From Maricaulis sp. (GTDB taxonomy: Bacteria > Pseudomonadota > Alphaproteobacteria > Caulobacterales > Maricaulaceae), in contig NZMJ01000046.1 of NCBI GenBank assembly GCA_002692855.1, positions 129,018-193,017 on the forward strand: a stretch of 64,000 nucleotides of DNA. The letters are read 5' to 3'. Below, in pieces: positions 9,353 through 17,948 of this stretch (position 1 is the stretch's first letter; each line of letters starts with the position of its first letter). The notes under the pieces are model-generated. The model was not told the origin of the DNA, searched no databases, and saw only the letters and a list, made by a program, of their open reading frames with translations. A program made the position numbers and the translations under genes.

Positions 9353-11104
9353 CATCAGCGACCCGCTCGCTTCCTGCGCGCGGCGGATGCGGTCATGCAC
9401 TTCCAGCGGCAGCGGTTCGACTTCCGGTATGGCGAGATCAATCACGGGCATCCGCACCGTGACGGTCGTTCCCTCATTGACCCGGCTTTCGATTTCCATC
9501 GTGCCGCCATGCAGTTCGGCCAGCGACCGGACCAGCGACAGCCCCAGCCCGGAGCCGCGCTCACCGCTCTCGTCCGTGTTGGACGCCTGCTGGAAACGAG
9601 CACCCAGTTCGCGCACTTCGTCCTCGGGAATGCCGACACCACTGTCGCCGACGGCGATGATCAGGTCGTCGCCTTCCCGGCGGGTCATGGCCACCACGGC
9701 ACCGGAAGGCGGCGTGAACTTGATGGCATTGGACAGGAGGTTCAGCAGGATCTGACGCAGCGCCTTGCGGTCAGCCTGCACATTGACGGATGTGTCGGGC
9801 AGGTCAGTGTCCAGCGACACACCTTTTTCTTCGGCCCGCTGGCGCAGCAACTTGGTGCAGATATCCACCACGTCACGGGCATCGAAACCTTCAGGATCAA
9901 GCTCGTAACGCTCGGCCTCGATCTTCGACATGTCCAGGACGTCGCCGATCAGGTCGAGCAGGTGGCGTCCGCTTTCGTGGATCAGGTCGGCATATTCCGC
10001 GTAGCGCGCCGGCAGCGGTCCGAACAGGCGCGCCTTCATCACCTCGGAAAAACCGATGATCGCATTCAGCGGCGTGCGGATCTCGTGACTGACCGAGGCA
10101 AGATACTCGCTCTTGGCGGCGGAATCCGACAGGGCCTCGTCGCGCTCGCGGCGCAGCAGATCGGTATCGGCCGTCTCACGAGTAAAGGCGGCGATTGTCG
10201 TGTCATCGCGCGTCGGCGCACCGGTGACCGTGACCTGTTCAGGAGCGCCTCCGGCGCCTCGAACCCGCGTACGGGTCGCCTCGCCACCGAGGCGGTTGAC
10301 GGCCTGCGCCAGCAATTGCCGTTCTTCCTCGTCGTGTGCCAGCGCGGCGAACGGCAGGCCCTCCAGCGTCTTGGGCAGACCCGGGATCAGGTCCCGCAAC
10401 CCGGCTGACCCGGCGAGGATCTGGCCCTCGTCCAGAACGGCCATCGGCACCGGCGATGCGTCAAAGGCATGACTGCGGACGCGGAAACGCGACGCATCGT
10501 TCTGCGCCTGGTCGAGCGAGCGCACGGCACGCAGCGACGAGATCGCGAAACCCGCCGCGATGAAGGCGGCAGCAACCGGGAATACCGGTGCGAAGATCAG
10601 CGAGGCTCCGGGCGGGGTCACCAGGAATCCGCCCAGTTGCAGCCCGCCGATCGCGATGGCGCTGAAACCCGACAGGGCAGCGGCCTCGACGATATGCCCG
10701 CGATTGCCGCAGGCTGCAGCAGCCGCCGGCGGCAACAGGAAGGCAATCGCGGCCAGACCCGTCACACCGCCACACGCTGCGGCGACCGAGGCCGCCAGCG
10801 CGGTCCACAGCAAGGCCAGCGTCAGGCGCGGCAATTCGCGGCGCGTTTCCTTGCGGAGGATGATCAGGGCGAGGGCCGGGATGGCAGCAATGCCGATGCA
10901 GATTCCCGCGATCAGCGGCGCAAACGACGTCGTGTCGATCACCGAGCGGGCTGTCGCCGCCAGTCCGGCAAGCCAGATCAGCCCGGCAATCAGGGCACCG
11001 GCACGCTGGGAAGGAATGGGCAACCGCTCAATCACGGATATTCCGGTTCTTCGTTCCGACTCGGAGAGTGAGCCAAGGGGACTCTTTGCTCGGTTTCTTA
11101 ACAA
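9332..11104 (-). CDS. Membrane sensor histidine kinase, DivJ/PleC-like
   Basis: Multiple N-terminal TMs, PAS-like region, HisKA SHEIRTPLNAIIGFSEVMKARLFGPLPARYAEYADLIHESGRHLLDLIGDVLDMSKIEA, HATPase GVGIPEDE and GSGLGLSLVRSLAELHGG. Alternative GTG start at about 11035. Confidence 0.88.
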   Translation of the reverse strand: MLRNRAKSPLGSLSESERRTGISVIERLPIPSQRAGALIAGLIWLAGLAATARSVIDTTSFAPLIAGICIGIAAIPALALIILRKETRRELPRLTLALLWTALAASVAAACGGVTGLAAIAFLLPPAAAAACGNRGHIVEAAALSGFSAIAIGGLQLGGFLVTPPGASLIFAPVFPVAAAFIAAGFAISSLRAVRSLDQAQNDASRFRVRSHAFDASPVPMAVLDEGQILAGSAGLRDLIPGLPKTLEGLPFAALAHDEEERQLLAQAVNRLGGEATRTRVRGAGGAPEQVTVTGAPTRDDTTIAAFTRETADTDLLRRERDEALSDSAAKSEYLASVSHEIRTPLNAIIGFSEVMKARLFGPLPARYAEYADLIHESGRHLLDLIGDVLDMSKIEAERYELDPEGFDARDVVDICTKLLRQRAEEKGVSLDTDLPDTSVNVQADRKALRQILLNLLSNAIKFTPPSGAVVAMTRREGDDLIIAVGDSGVGIPEDEVRELGARFQQASNTDESGERGSGLGLSLVRSLAELHGGTMEIESRVNEGTTVTVRMPVIDLAIPEVEPLPLEVHDRIRRAQEASGSLMSASGSA

Positions 11105-11235
11105 GGTATGAATCGCCTAGGTTGAGCTTTAACGAATCAGGCAGTTTTCTTCCTTCCGGCTGTAATGCCCCTCTGGTGAAGACTTCGTTCTCACGCCAAG
11201 ATAGGGTCAGTCGAGCTGCCGACGGGAGAGTTTCC

Positions 11236-12255
11236 GTGATCCTCGCTTCCTTGATTGCCGCCGTGCTTTTCGTTCAGGACGCCGAGCCTGAAACCACCGA
11301 GCCCCCTGCGACCGGTACGCCGGTGCTGCGTCTGGATGCGGTGCCCCAGCCTGCCGGACAGAACGACATCGTTCTTCAGTCGGCTGGTCAGTACGTTGGA
11401 TATCACCGGGTGATCGGGGATCTGCGGGATTCAACCATCGACTCGGGCGACGACCTCGATGTCGCGATGGACAGCCTGTCTTCCTATCTCGCGGACGAAC
11501 GCCTTGCGCGCGCCTGGCTCGCCTATGCGTCCCTGGTGGCCGAGCAGAACCCGCAATATCTCGATGATGTGCGCGAAGTCGCCGACTATTACGGTGCCGC
11601 CGCCGCGATATCGGGTCTCATGAATGACCCGGCCTACGCCACTGCCTTCCGTCACTCCGACGACGCCAGTGCAACCGTGCTCGGCGTGATCGACGAGGAC
11701 TCCGACGAAATCCGCATGTTGGGCGAACAATATCGCCAGGCGGCCTACGACCTTCAACATGCCGCCTGGGCCCAGCGCGTCGCCCGCGACCGCGAAACCC
11801 GGCTTTCGGCCCTGTCTGCATCGGGCGACCGCCCTCTTGCCCTGTCGATGGACGTGTTCGCCACCTCCTTTGTCGGCGGTGAAGACGGGCTGGGCGCCGC
11901 ATCATCCGAGATTGCGAGCCTGGCGGCCGTCAGCGGCCCGCCGCGCATGCCCTCGACCTCGACCAATCTGGCGATCACGGCAGACCTGCCCTACGAGCCG
12001 GACCGCGTCCGCGTCGGCCGCATCCTGTCGATTGCAGCGCTTCGGGCGATTGGCGACGACAGCACGTATACAGACCAGGCTGTTTCCCAGCTCCTGTCTG
12101 ACCCGCTCGCGCGGCGCTGCCTGTCCTGGGCCCGGATCAACATGGCCCAGTGCGTCGCCGCCGGCCATTTCAAGTATGAAGACTCCTTCTGCATCGCCCA
12201 GCATTTGCTGATCGACGTCAGCGATTGCTTGCAGGCATCGCAATCCCAGCGCTGA
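11236..12255 (+). CDS. Hypothetical exported protein
   Basis: GTG start (VILASLIAAVLFVQDAEPETTEP signal-like N-terminus); C-terminus with several Cys (RRCLSWARINMAQCVAAGHFKYEDSFCIAQHLLIDVSDC). Confidence 0.65.
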   Translation: MILASLIAAVLFVQDAEPETTEPPATGTPVLRLDAVPQPAGQNDIVLQSAGQYVGYHRVIGDLRDSTIDSGDDLDVAMDSLSSYLADERLARAWLAYASLVAEQNPQYLDDVREVADYYGAAAAISGLMNDPAYATAFRHSDDASATVLGVIDEDSDEIRMLGEQYRQAAYDLQHAAWAQRVARDRETRLSALSASGDRPLALSMDVFATSFVGGEDGLGAASSEIASLAAVSGPPRMPSTSTNLAITADLPYEPDRVRVGRILSIAALRAIGDDSTYTDQAVSQLLSDPLARRCLSWARINMAQCVAAGHFKYEDSFCIAQHLLIDVSDCLQASQSQR

Positions 12256-12473
12256 CAGCGAACGGCTGGCAAGCGTTAACAAAGTATGTATCGCTTTGAG
12301 ACGTGGTTAGCCGTTCCTTAATCGCACAGTAAAAATTTTATTTATTAGAATTCACGTCAATTGCTTTTAACTTCATTTCGTATCAACTAGCGTTTTTCTG
12401 GAATTGATGGAACGCATCGCATAGCTTGAGACTTGCAGGGATGGTCATATCTCGCAAGGAAGGCTGATCGACG

Positions 12474-12773
12474 ATGTTGTTTCTGTTTCGCGCCGCATTC
12501 TGGATTGCAGTGGTTGCCGCTTTCGCGCCTGCCGGGCTTGCCGGTTTCCAGGTGACCGAACGCGACGATGCCTCGATCGAAAGCGTGCTCGCAGCGGGTC
12601 AGGACATCATGGCCTTCTGTGCCGACATGCCGGCAATCTGCGATGCGGGTCGTGAAGCCACGGTCCTGCTGGGTGGCATGGCCGACGCCACGACCGAAGG
12701 CGTCAATCACTGGCTTGAAACCCGCGAAGAAGCCGAGCCGCGTCAGACTGTCCTCGCCGACTCCGGCGCATAA
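12474..12773 (+). CDS. DUF5330-like small protein
   Basis: MLFLFRAAFWIAVVAAFAPAGLAGF...VLAAGQDIMAFCADMPAICDAGREA: hydrophobic N-terminus and two-Cys core. Confidence 0.6.
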   Translation: MLFLFRAAFWIAVVAAFAPAGLAGFQVTERDDASIESVLAAGQDIMAFCADMPAICDAGREATVLLGGMADATTEGVNHWLETREEAEPRQTVLADSGA

Positions 12774-12811
12774 GGCTTGCCAGCCTCGCCTGCCCTGCCT
12801 AGGTGCAGGGC

Positions 12812-13231
12812 ATGAGCCTTCAAACCGACATCGACACCCTCATCGACGAATTCGACCTGCTGGACGATTGGGAACAGCGCTACCGCTATCTCATCGACAT
12901 GGGCAAGGACTTGCCGCCCTTCCCCGAGGATGCCCGCAATGAAGCCCACCGTGTGAAGGGCTGCGTCAGTCAGGTCTGGCTGATCGCGCGGCGCGATGAG
13001 ACCAATCGCGGCATACATGTCTTCGAAGCCGATTCCGACGCCCACATCGTGCGTGGTCTCGCGGCATTGCTGATCCGGATTTATTCGGGGCGGACATCGG
13101 CCGAGATCCGCTCCGTCGACGCGCGCGAGGTGCTTTCCAGGATCGGCCTGGCCGAACACCTGTCGCCCCAGCGATCAAACGGCCTCAACTCGATGATTGC
13201 GCGGATTCAGAGCGAAGCCGCCGAGGGCTGA
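12812..13231 (+). CDS. SufE family protein
   Basis: LIDEFDLLDDWEQRYRYLIDMGKDLPPFPEDARNEAHRVKGCVSQVWL with the SufE GCVSQVW catalytic Cys motif. Confidence 0.92.
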   Translation: MSLQTDIDTLIDEFDLLDDWEQRYRYLIDMGKDLPPFPEDARNEAHRVKGCVSQVWLIARRDETNRGIHVFEADSDAHIVRGLAALLIRIYSGRTSAEIRSVDAREVLSRIGLAEHLSPQRSNGLNSMIARIQSEAAEG

Positions 13232-13971
13232 GCCCGCTTCATTCCGTAATGCACCGCAAGCCGGGTCAGTCCCAGCTTCAGCGCGATCTTCGCAGACCGC
13301 TTCGGCCAGCATTCCTCGCGCTCGATCCGGGTCAGGCCGGTCTCGCGGATGCACGCTGCGAACACGACCCTGTCGAGACCCGGACCCAGGGCGGCCAGCG
13401 CGTCCATGACCCGGTCCTTGGCCGCCAGTACCGCGAGCGGCGAATCTTCCGGTCCGGCGGGGCCCCGGCCGCTACCGCTGCGTGGCGGCGCCGTCCAGTC
13501 CGCGGTCAGGCGCTGGCTCATGGTCGAACGCGCATGGTCAGCCCTCAGCTTTTCCCCGGCCTCATATTCGGCGCGATCAAGCAGCGGCGCGCTGCCATCC
13601 GGTCCCGGCCGAATCCAGCGCGCCAGGGGTGACGCCTCGCTGCGGCGGACCACGGGCATGTCCTTGCCCGCCTCATCGAGCAGGACAGCACGCTCCAGCC
13701 CGCCATGCTGCGCCAGAAAGCCCGCCTCCCCGGCCTGCTCGCGTGCGCTTCGATGCGCCACATCGTGCGACAGCGCAAAACCGTCCTCCACCTCAGACAG
13801 CCATCCATCGGCGCGCGCGGTCAGCACGTCCTTGCGCGGCACGCGCGCCAGCGGCCGGCGGCGTCGATCACCCTTAGGGAAGACGGCAAAGCCGCCCTGG
13901 CCGCCGTCGGGCAACAACAGGGCTCCCGGCGTCTCCAGGCGCCTCAGCCAGCGCGGCATCAATTGCGGCAT
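13207..13971 (-). CDS. DUF6456 domain-containing protein (putative DNA-binding)
   Basis: C-terminal ERxSxxxLxxAxxLxxxxY-like HTH region (RSAKIALKLGLTRLAVHYG); overlaps the upstream gene by 13 bp. Confidence 0.6.
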   Translation of the reverse strand: MPQLMPRWLRRLETPGALLLPDGGQGGFAVFPKGDRRRRPLARVPRKDVLTARADGWLSEVEDGFALSHDVAHRSAREQAGEAGFLAQHGGLERAVLLDEAGKDMPVVRRSEASPLARWIRPGPDGSAPLLDRAEYEAGEKLRADHARSTMSQRLTADWTAPPRSGSGRGPAGPEDSPLAVLAAKDRVMDALAALGPGLDRVVFAACIRETGLTRIEREECWPKRSAKIALKLGLTRLAVHYGMKRAQPSAASL

Positions 13972-14309
13972 CCGGAAATCTCGGTCGGCAGCGGCGCAGA
14001 CCGCAGGAAAGCCTCAAGCCGGTCGAGCCGGGCATCAAAGTCGGGGTCGTCCCGCCGATCTTCGACCACGTGACAGGCGTGCGACGCCGTGGTCCGGTCG
14101 CGGCGGAAAGCCAACGCGACGCGTGACAGGCTCAGCTCGAACGAGATGTGAGCGAGATACATCGCGACCTGGCGGGCCAGCGCGATGTGGCTCGCACCGC
14201 GCGTCGGCTGGTCAATATCCTCGGGTTCAATGCCGAACGCGTACGCGACAGCCTCCCGCGTCAGCCGGGCGCGAGCCGCATCCATCCGGTCCGGTTCGAT
14301 CATTCTCAT
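13959..14309 (-). CDS. Stand-alone DnaA domain IV-like (Bac_DnaA_C) helix-turn-helix protein
   Basis: HIALARQVAMYLAHISFELSLSRVALAFRRDRTTASHACHVVEDRRDD resembles the DnaA C-terminal ARQIAMYL...GRDHTTV.HA signature; AAA+ domain absent. AAGGAG upstream of the ATG. Confidence 0.75.
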   Translation of the reverse strand: MRMIEPDRMDAARARLTREAVAYAFGIEPEDIDQPTRGASHIALARQVAMYLAHISFELSLSRVALAFRRDRTTASHACHVVEDRRDDPDFDARLDRLEAFLRSAPLPTEISGCRN

Positions 14310-14450
14310 CTGCAAACTCCTTTCGGTCTCGGACGATAGGAACAAAAGCAGATCAGAGGATAACTTTCCTATACGCCTGCGTCACCAAATTCCACAGCTT
14401 GGAATTGCAGTGCGCAAATGCGGGGATTGCGGGTCGGCCGGGCGGCAGAC

Positions 14451-16160
14451 TCAGGCGAGGTAGGCGATCAGCAGGACAATGCCGAGGAGCACGCTGGTCC
14501 AGATCGCCAGCAGGCCGCTCGGTATGTCACGGCTGAACGCGCCGGCCGGACTGAACACATTGAACAGGCGCTGTCCCACACGGCTGCGGAACCGCGCCCG
14601 CACATGATCAAGGGATCCCATCATCCGGTCGAACATCGACCAGCTCCAGCGCACGAAGCTGTCCCCGACCCGGCGATAGAGCCAGTCCGTGTCAAGATTC
14701 ACACTCGGAATCTCGGCTGGATAGAGCTTGAACCGGACGAGGAAGGTGAAAGCGAACAGCGCCGCAAGCAACAGCTGCATCTGCCCGACCACGTGATCGA
14801 ATGTGTACGGGCTGTACTCCACCGGGAAGGGCAGAAGGTTATAGAGATCGCCGTAATTGACCCCCAGATAGATGCACAGGAAGGAGGCCAGCCCCATCGC
14901 CAGCAGCATGTTGGGCGGCGCTTCCTTCACCCGCTTGCCGCTATCGTGCGCGAAGAAGGCGAAATACGGGATCTTGATGCCCGAATGCTCGAGCACGCCG
15001 GCCGAGGCGAAGACCAGGATCAGCCACGGAATGATCGAGCCATGCTCGAGGACTGCGGCAAGGGTCAACGCCTTGGCGACAAATCCCGAGAAGAGCGGGA
15101 AGGCCGAGATCGACATTGCCCCGATGATGCAGAACACCGATGTCAGTGGCATCGACTTGAACAAGCCGCCAAGCTCGGTCGCCTTCACCGTTCCGGTGCG
15201 CAGCAACACCGCGCCCATCGTCATGAACAGCAGCGCCTTGTAGATGATGTGCACGAAGGCGTGCGCGGCGGCGCCGTTGAGTGCGAGCTCGGACCCGACA
15301 CCGATCGCGGCGACCATGAAGCCCAGCTGGTTGTTCAGCGAATAGGCCAGCACCTTGCGCAAATCGTTCTCGATCACGGCATAGAAGACCGGGAAGGCGG
15401 TCATGATTGCCCCGACCCAGATCAGCGGTTCGAGACCGGCAAAGCCGCGCGCCAGCGCATAGATCGCCAGCTTGGTGGTGAAGGCCGACAGGATGACCGC
15501 ACCGGTCGCCGTCGCCTTCGGATAGGAATCCTGCAGCCAGTTGTGCATCAGCGGGAATGCGGCCTTGATGCCGAACGCCATCAGGATCATCAGCCCGCCC
15601 GGCGCATTCACATCGACCTGGTTGAAGGCCCAACTGCCTGAATGGTTGGCGTAAAGGATCGCCCCGGTCAGCAGCAGGACGCCTGACAGGACGTGAATCG
15701 CCAGATAGCGGTGCCCGGCGCGGAAGGCAGCCGGATTGCGGCCCGCCCAGACCAGGAAGACCGACGTGATCGCGGTCAATTCCCAGAAGAAGAACAGGGT
15801 CAGGAAGTCGCCGGCAAACACCGCGCCGATACCGGCGCCGGTATAGAGCAGTGCCGCCACGTCCGACATCCGGTCGCGTTCGTGCAGCGCGTAGATACCG
15901 TTCAGCAACGAGGCCAGGATGAAGACCAGGCCCCAGATACGGGACAGCGGGTCAAACCGGTAGGTTTCAAAGCTGAAGCCCGCCGCTTCGAACACGCCGA
16001 ACACGCCCGTATGCGGGGTCAGGAACCACAGCGCTCCCGCCATGAGCGGCGCGAGGATCATCAGGACCTTGCGCGCATAATGCCAGGGCAGCAGAGCGCA
16101 CAGGACACCGGCGGCCAGGATTGGCCAGGCGGGCGACATGCCGGCGAACATCTCACTCAT
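14451..16160 (-). CDS. Na+/H+ antiporter subunit D-type (proton-conducting membrane transporter), paralog 3
   Basis: Poly-TM NuoM/MrpD-like: YTGAGIGAVFAGDFLTLFFFWELTAITSVFLVW, GIKAAFPLMHNWLQDSYP. Confidence 0.88.
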   Translation of the reverse strand: MSEMFAGMSPAWPILAAGVLCALLPWHYARKVLMILAPLMAGALWFLTPHTGVFGVFEAAGFSFETYRFDPLSRIWGLVFILASLLNGIYALHERDRMSDVAALLYTGAGIGAVFAGDFLTLFFFWELTAITSVFLVWAGRNPAAFRAGHRYLAIHVLSGVLLLTGAILYANHSGSWAFNQVDVNAPGGLMILMAFGIKAAFPLMHNWLQDSYPKATATGAVILSAFTTKLAIYALARGFAGLEPLIWVGAIMTAFPVFYAVIENDLRKVLAYSLNNQLGFMVAAIGVGSELALNGAAAHAFVHIIYKALLFMTMGAVLLRTGTVKATELGGLFKSMPLTSVFCIIGAMSISAFPLFSGFVAKALTLAAVLEHGSIIPWLILVFASAGVLEHSGIKIPYFAFFAHDSGKRVKEAPPNMLLAMGLASFLCIYLGVNYGDLYNLLPFPVEYSPYTFDHVVGQMQLLLAALFAFTFLVRFKLYPAEIPSVNLDTDWLYRRVGDSFVRWSWSMFDRMMGSLDHVRARFRSRVGQRLFNVFSPAGAFSRDIPSGLLAIWTSVLLGIVLLIAYLA

Positions 16161-16491
16161 CGCGCGCGCCCTTCTCGTAATAATCCTCGTCGCGGCCCAG
16201 CAGCGCTCGCAGCGGCCAGCCCATCAGGACGGCGAGGCAGAATCCGAAAAAGCCCATCGCGGCATAGAAGCCGAAGAATTGGTATTCGAACTCGGCGTGG
16301 AAATGGTGGAAATACTCGCCCACCAGCGTGGCGGCGAGCAGCACCAGGAAAATCCAGAACGGCAGCGTCCGGCCAAGTTTGGAATCGAGAAACAGGAAAG
16401 GACGCGCCAGCGGATGGATCTGGCGCTTCGGGTCTGGCGTCGCTGCACGTTTCGCGCGCGTCGTCTTCGGCTTTGGCGTTTCGTCGGTCAT
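16153..16491 (-). CDS. Small two-TM membrane protein within the Mrp operon
   Basis: 112 aa, basic N-terminus then two TM segments; overlaps both neighbours by 4-8 bp. Confidence 0.7.
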   Translation of the reverse strand: MTDETPKPKTTRAKRAATPDPKRQIHPLARPFLFLDSKLGRTLPFWIFLVLLAATLVGEYFHHFHAEFEYQFFGFYAAMGFFGFCLAVLMGWPLRALLGRDEDYYEKGARDE

Positions 16492-17948
16492 GGCAGATCC
16501 GCTCCCGTCTCGAACACGGGTGACAGGAATTCGGTCAGGGGACCGATCAGGAAGAACAGTACAAGCGTGCCTGCGGCCGTGATTACCGGCGGAAGAATCG
16601 CCAGCACGGGCGGCTTCTTCTTCAGCGGCGCATCGGGCTCATACCCGAAGAAGGCGCGCCCCGGGATCGGCATCAGATAGGCGATGTTCAGGATGGAGGA
16701 GGCAATCAACGCGCCGATCAGCGCCACATGTCCCGCTTCGAGCGACCCCTGCATCAGGAAAAATTTCGGCCAGGTTCCGCCGAAGGGCGGCAGGCCGATG
16801 ATCGAGAACGCACCGACCGCAAACGCGCCAAACGTCCATGGCATCAGCTTGCCAAGGCCGCGCATATCGGAAATCTCGGTCTTCTTGGTCGCGGTGTAGA
16901 TGGCACCGGCACACATGAAGAGCGTGATCTTGCCCCAGGCGTGCATCACGATCTGCAAGGCCGCGCCCATCAAGGCCAGCGGCGAGGCCAGCATCGCGCC
17001 CAGCGTCACATAGGACAGCTGCGACACTGTCGAGAAGGCCAGCCGGGCCTTGAGGTTGTCCTTGGTCAACGCGATGACCGACGCCAGGACGATGGAAATC
17101 GCGGCAATCCAGGCCAGCGGCTCGGATGTCGGCGCCGCTGCGATCACCGCCGGCCCGAAAATGTAGGTCGCGACCTTCAGCACAGCGAACACACCGGCCT
17201 TCACGACGGCCACGGCATGCAGAAGCGCACTGACCGGCGTCGGTGCGACCATCGCATTCGGGAGCCAGGGGTGAACCGGCATCAGCGCAGCCTTGCCGAT
17301 GCCGAATGTGAACATCACCAGCAGAATGCCCGAGATCAGCGGCGCGACATCGCCCAGGATGCCGCCGCGCGTGAACTCGTTCGTTCCGGCGAAATACTGC
17401 GTCGCAATGATTGCCGGCAACAGAAGGCCGATCGACGTGCCCAGCAGGATGCCCAGATAGATGGCCGCGCCCTTGCGGGCCTTGGCATCGCCCTTGTGCG
17501 CAACAAGCGGATAGGTCGACAGGGTCAGCGCCTCGTAGAAGAGGAACATCGTCACCAGGTTAGCCGACAGCGCGACACCCATGGCACTGGCAAGCGCAAT
17601 GGCGAAACAGACATAGAAGCGTGTCTGGTTCTTCTCCTCATTACCGCGCATATAGCCGATGGAATAGAGCGAGTTGACGATCCACAGACCGCTCGCAACG
17701 GCGGCGAACAGGGCTCCGAGCGGTTCCAGGCGGAAGCTTAGCGACAGCCCGTCAGTCACCGGCAGCAGGACGAGTTCCGCGCCCTCACCGGCCACCGAAA
17801 TCAGGTAGCCGACATTGACCGCCAGCAGGACGGCCGTGATCAGGGTCGCGCCCTCTCGGATATTCGGCCAGCGACCGAGCAGGCCGATCATCACGGCACC
17901 GATCGCCGGCAGCGCGATGGCAATCGCCAGAGCGAGTTCGGGGGTCAT
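16488..17948 (-). CDS. Na+/H+ antiporter subunit D-type, paralog 2
   Basis: MFLFYEALTLSTYPLVAHKGDAKARKGAAIYLG, GIGKAALMPVHPWLPNAMVAPTPVSALLHAVAVVKAGVF. Confidence 0.9.
   Translation of the reverse strand: MTPELALAIAIALPAIGAVMIGLLGRWPNIREGATLITAVLLAVNVGYLISVAGEGAELVLLPVTDGLSLSFRLEPLGALFAAVASGLWIVNSLYSIGYMRGNEEKNQTRFYVCFAIALASAMGVALSANLVTMFLFYEALTLSTYPLVAHKGDAKARKGAAIYLGILLGTSIGLLLPAIIATQYFAGTNEFTRGGILGDVAPLISGILLVMFTFGIGKAALMPVHPWLPNAMVAPTPVSALLHAVAVVKAGVFAVLKVATYIFGPAVIAAAPTSEPLAWIAAISIVLASVIALTKDNLKARLAFSTVSQLSYVTLGAMLASPLALMGAALQIVMHAWGKITLFMCAGAIYTATKKTEISDMRGLGKLMPWTFGAFAVGAFSIIGLPPFGGTWPKFFLMQGSLEAGHVALIGALIASSILNIAYLMPIPGRAFFGYEPDAPLKKKPPVLAILPPVITAAGTLVLFFLIGPLTEFLSPVFETGADLP

Noticed and set aside
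12276-12420. AT-rich segment as a scar of horizontal transfer or an att site
   Set aside because: Only about 150 bp, no direct repeats, integrase or tRNA; fits a promoter region better.
14418-15641. 407-aa plus-strand ORF
   Set aside because: Antisense to a D-type antiporter subunit; Gln/His/Arg/Glu-rich antisense artefact.
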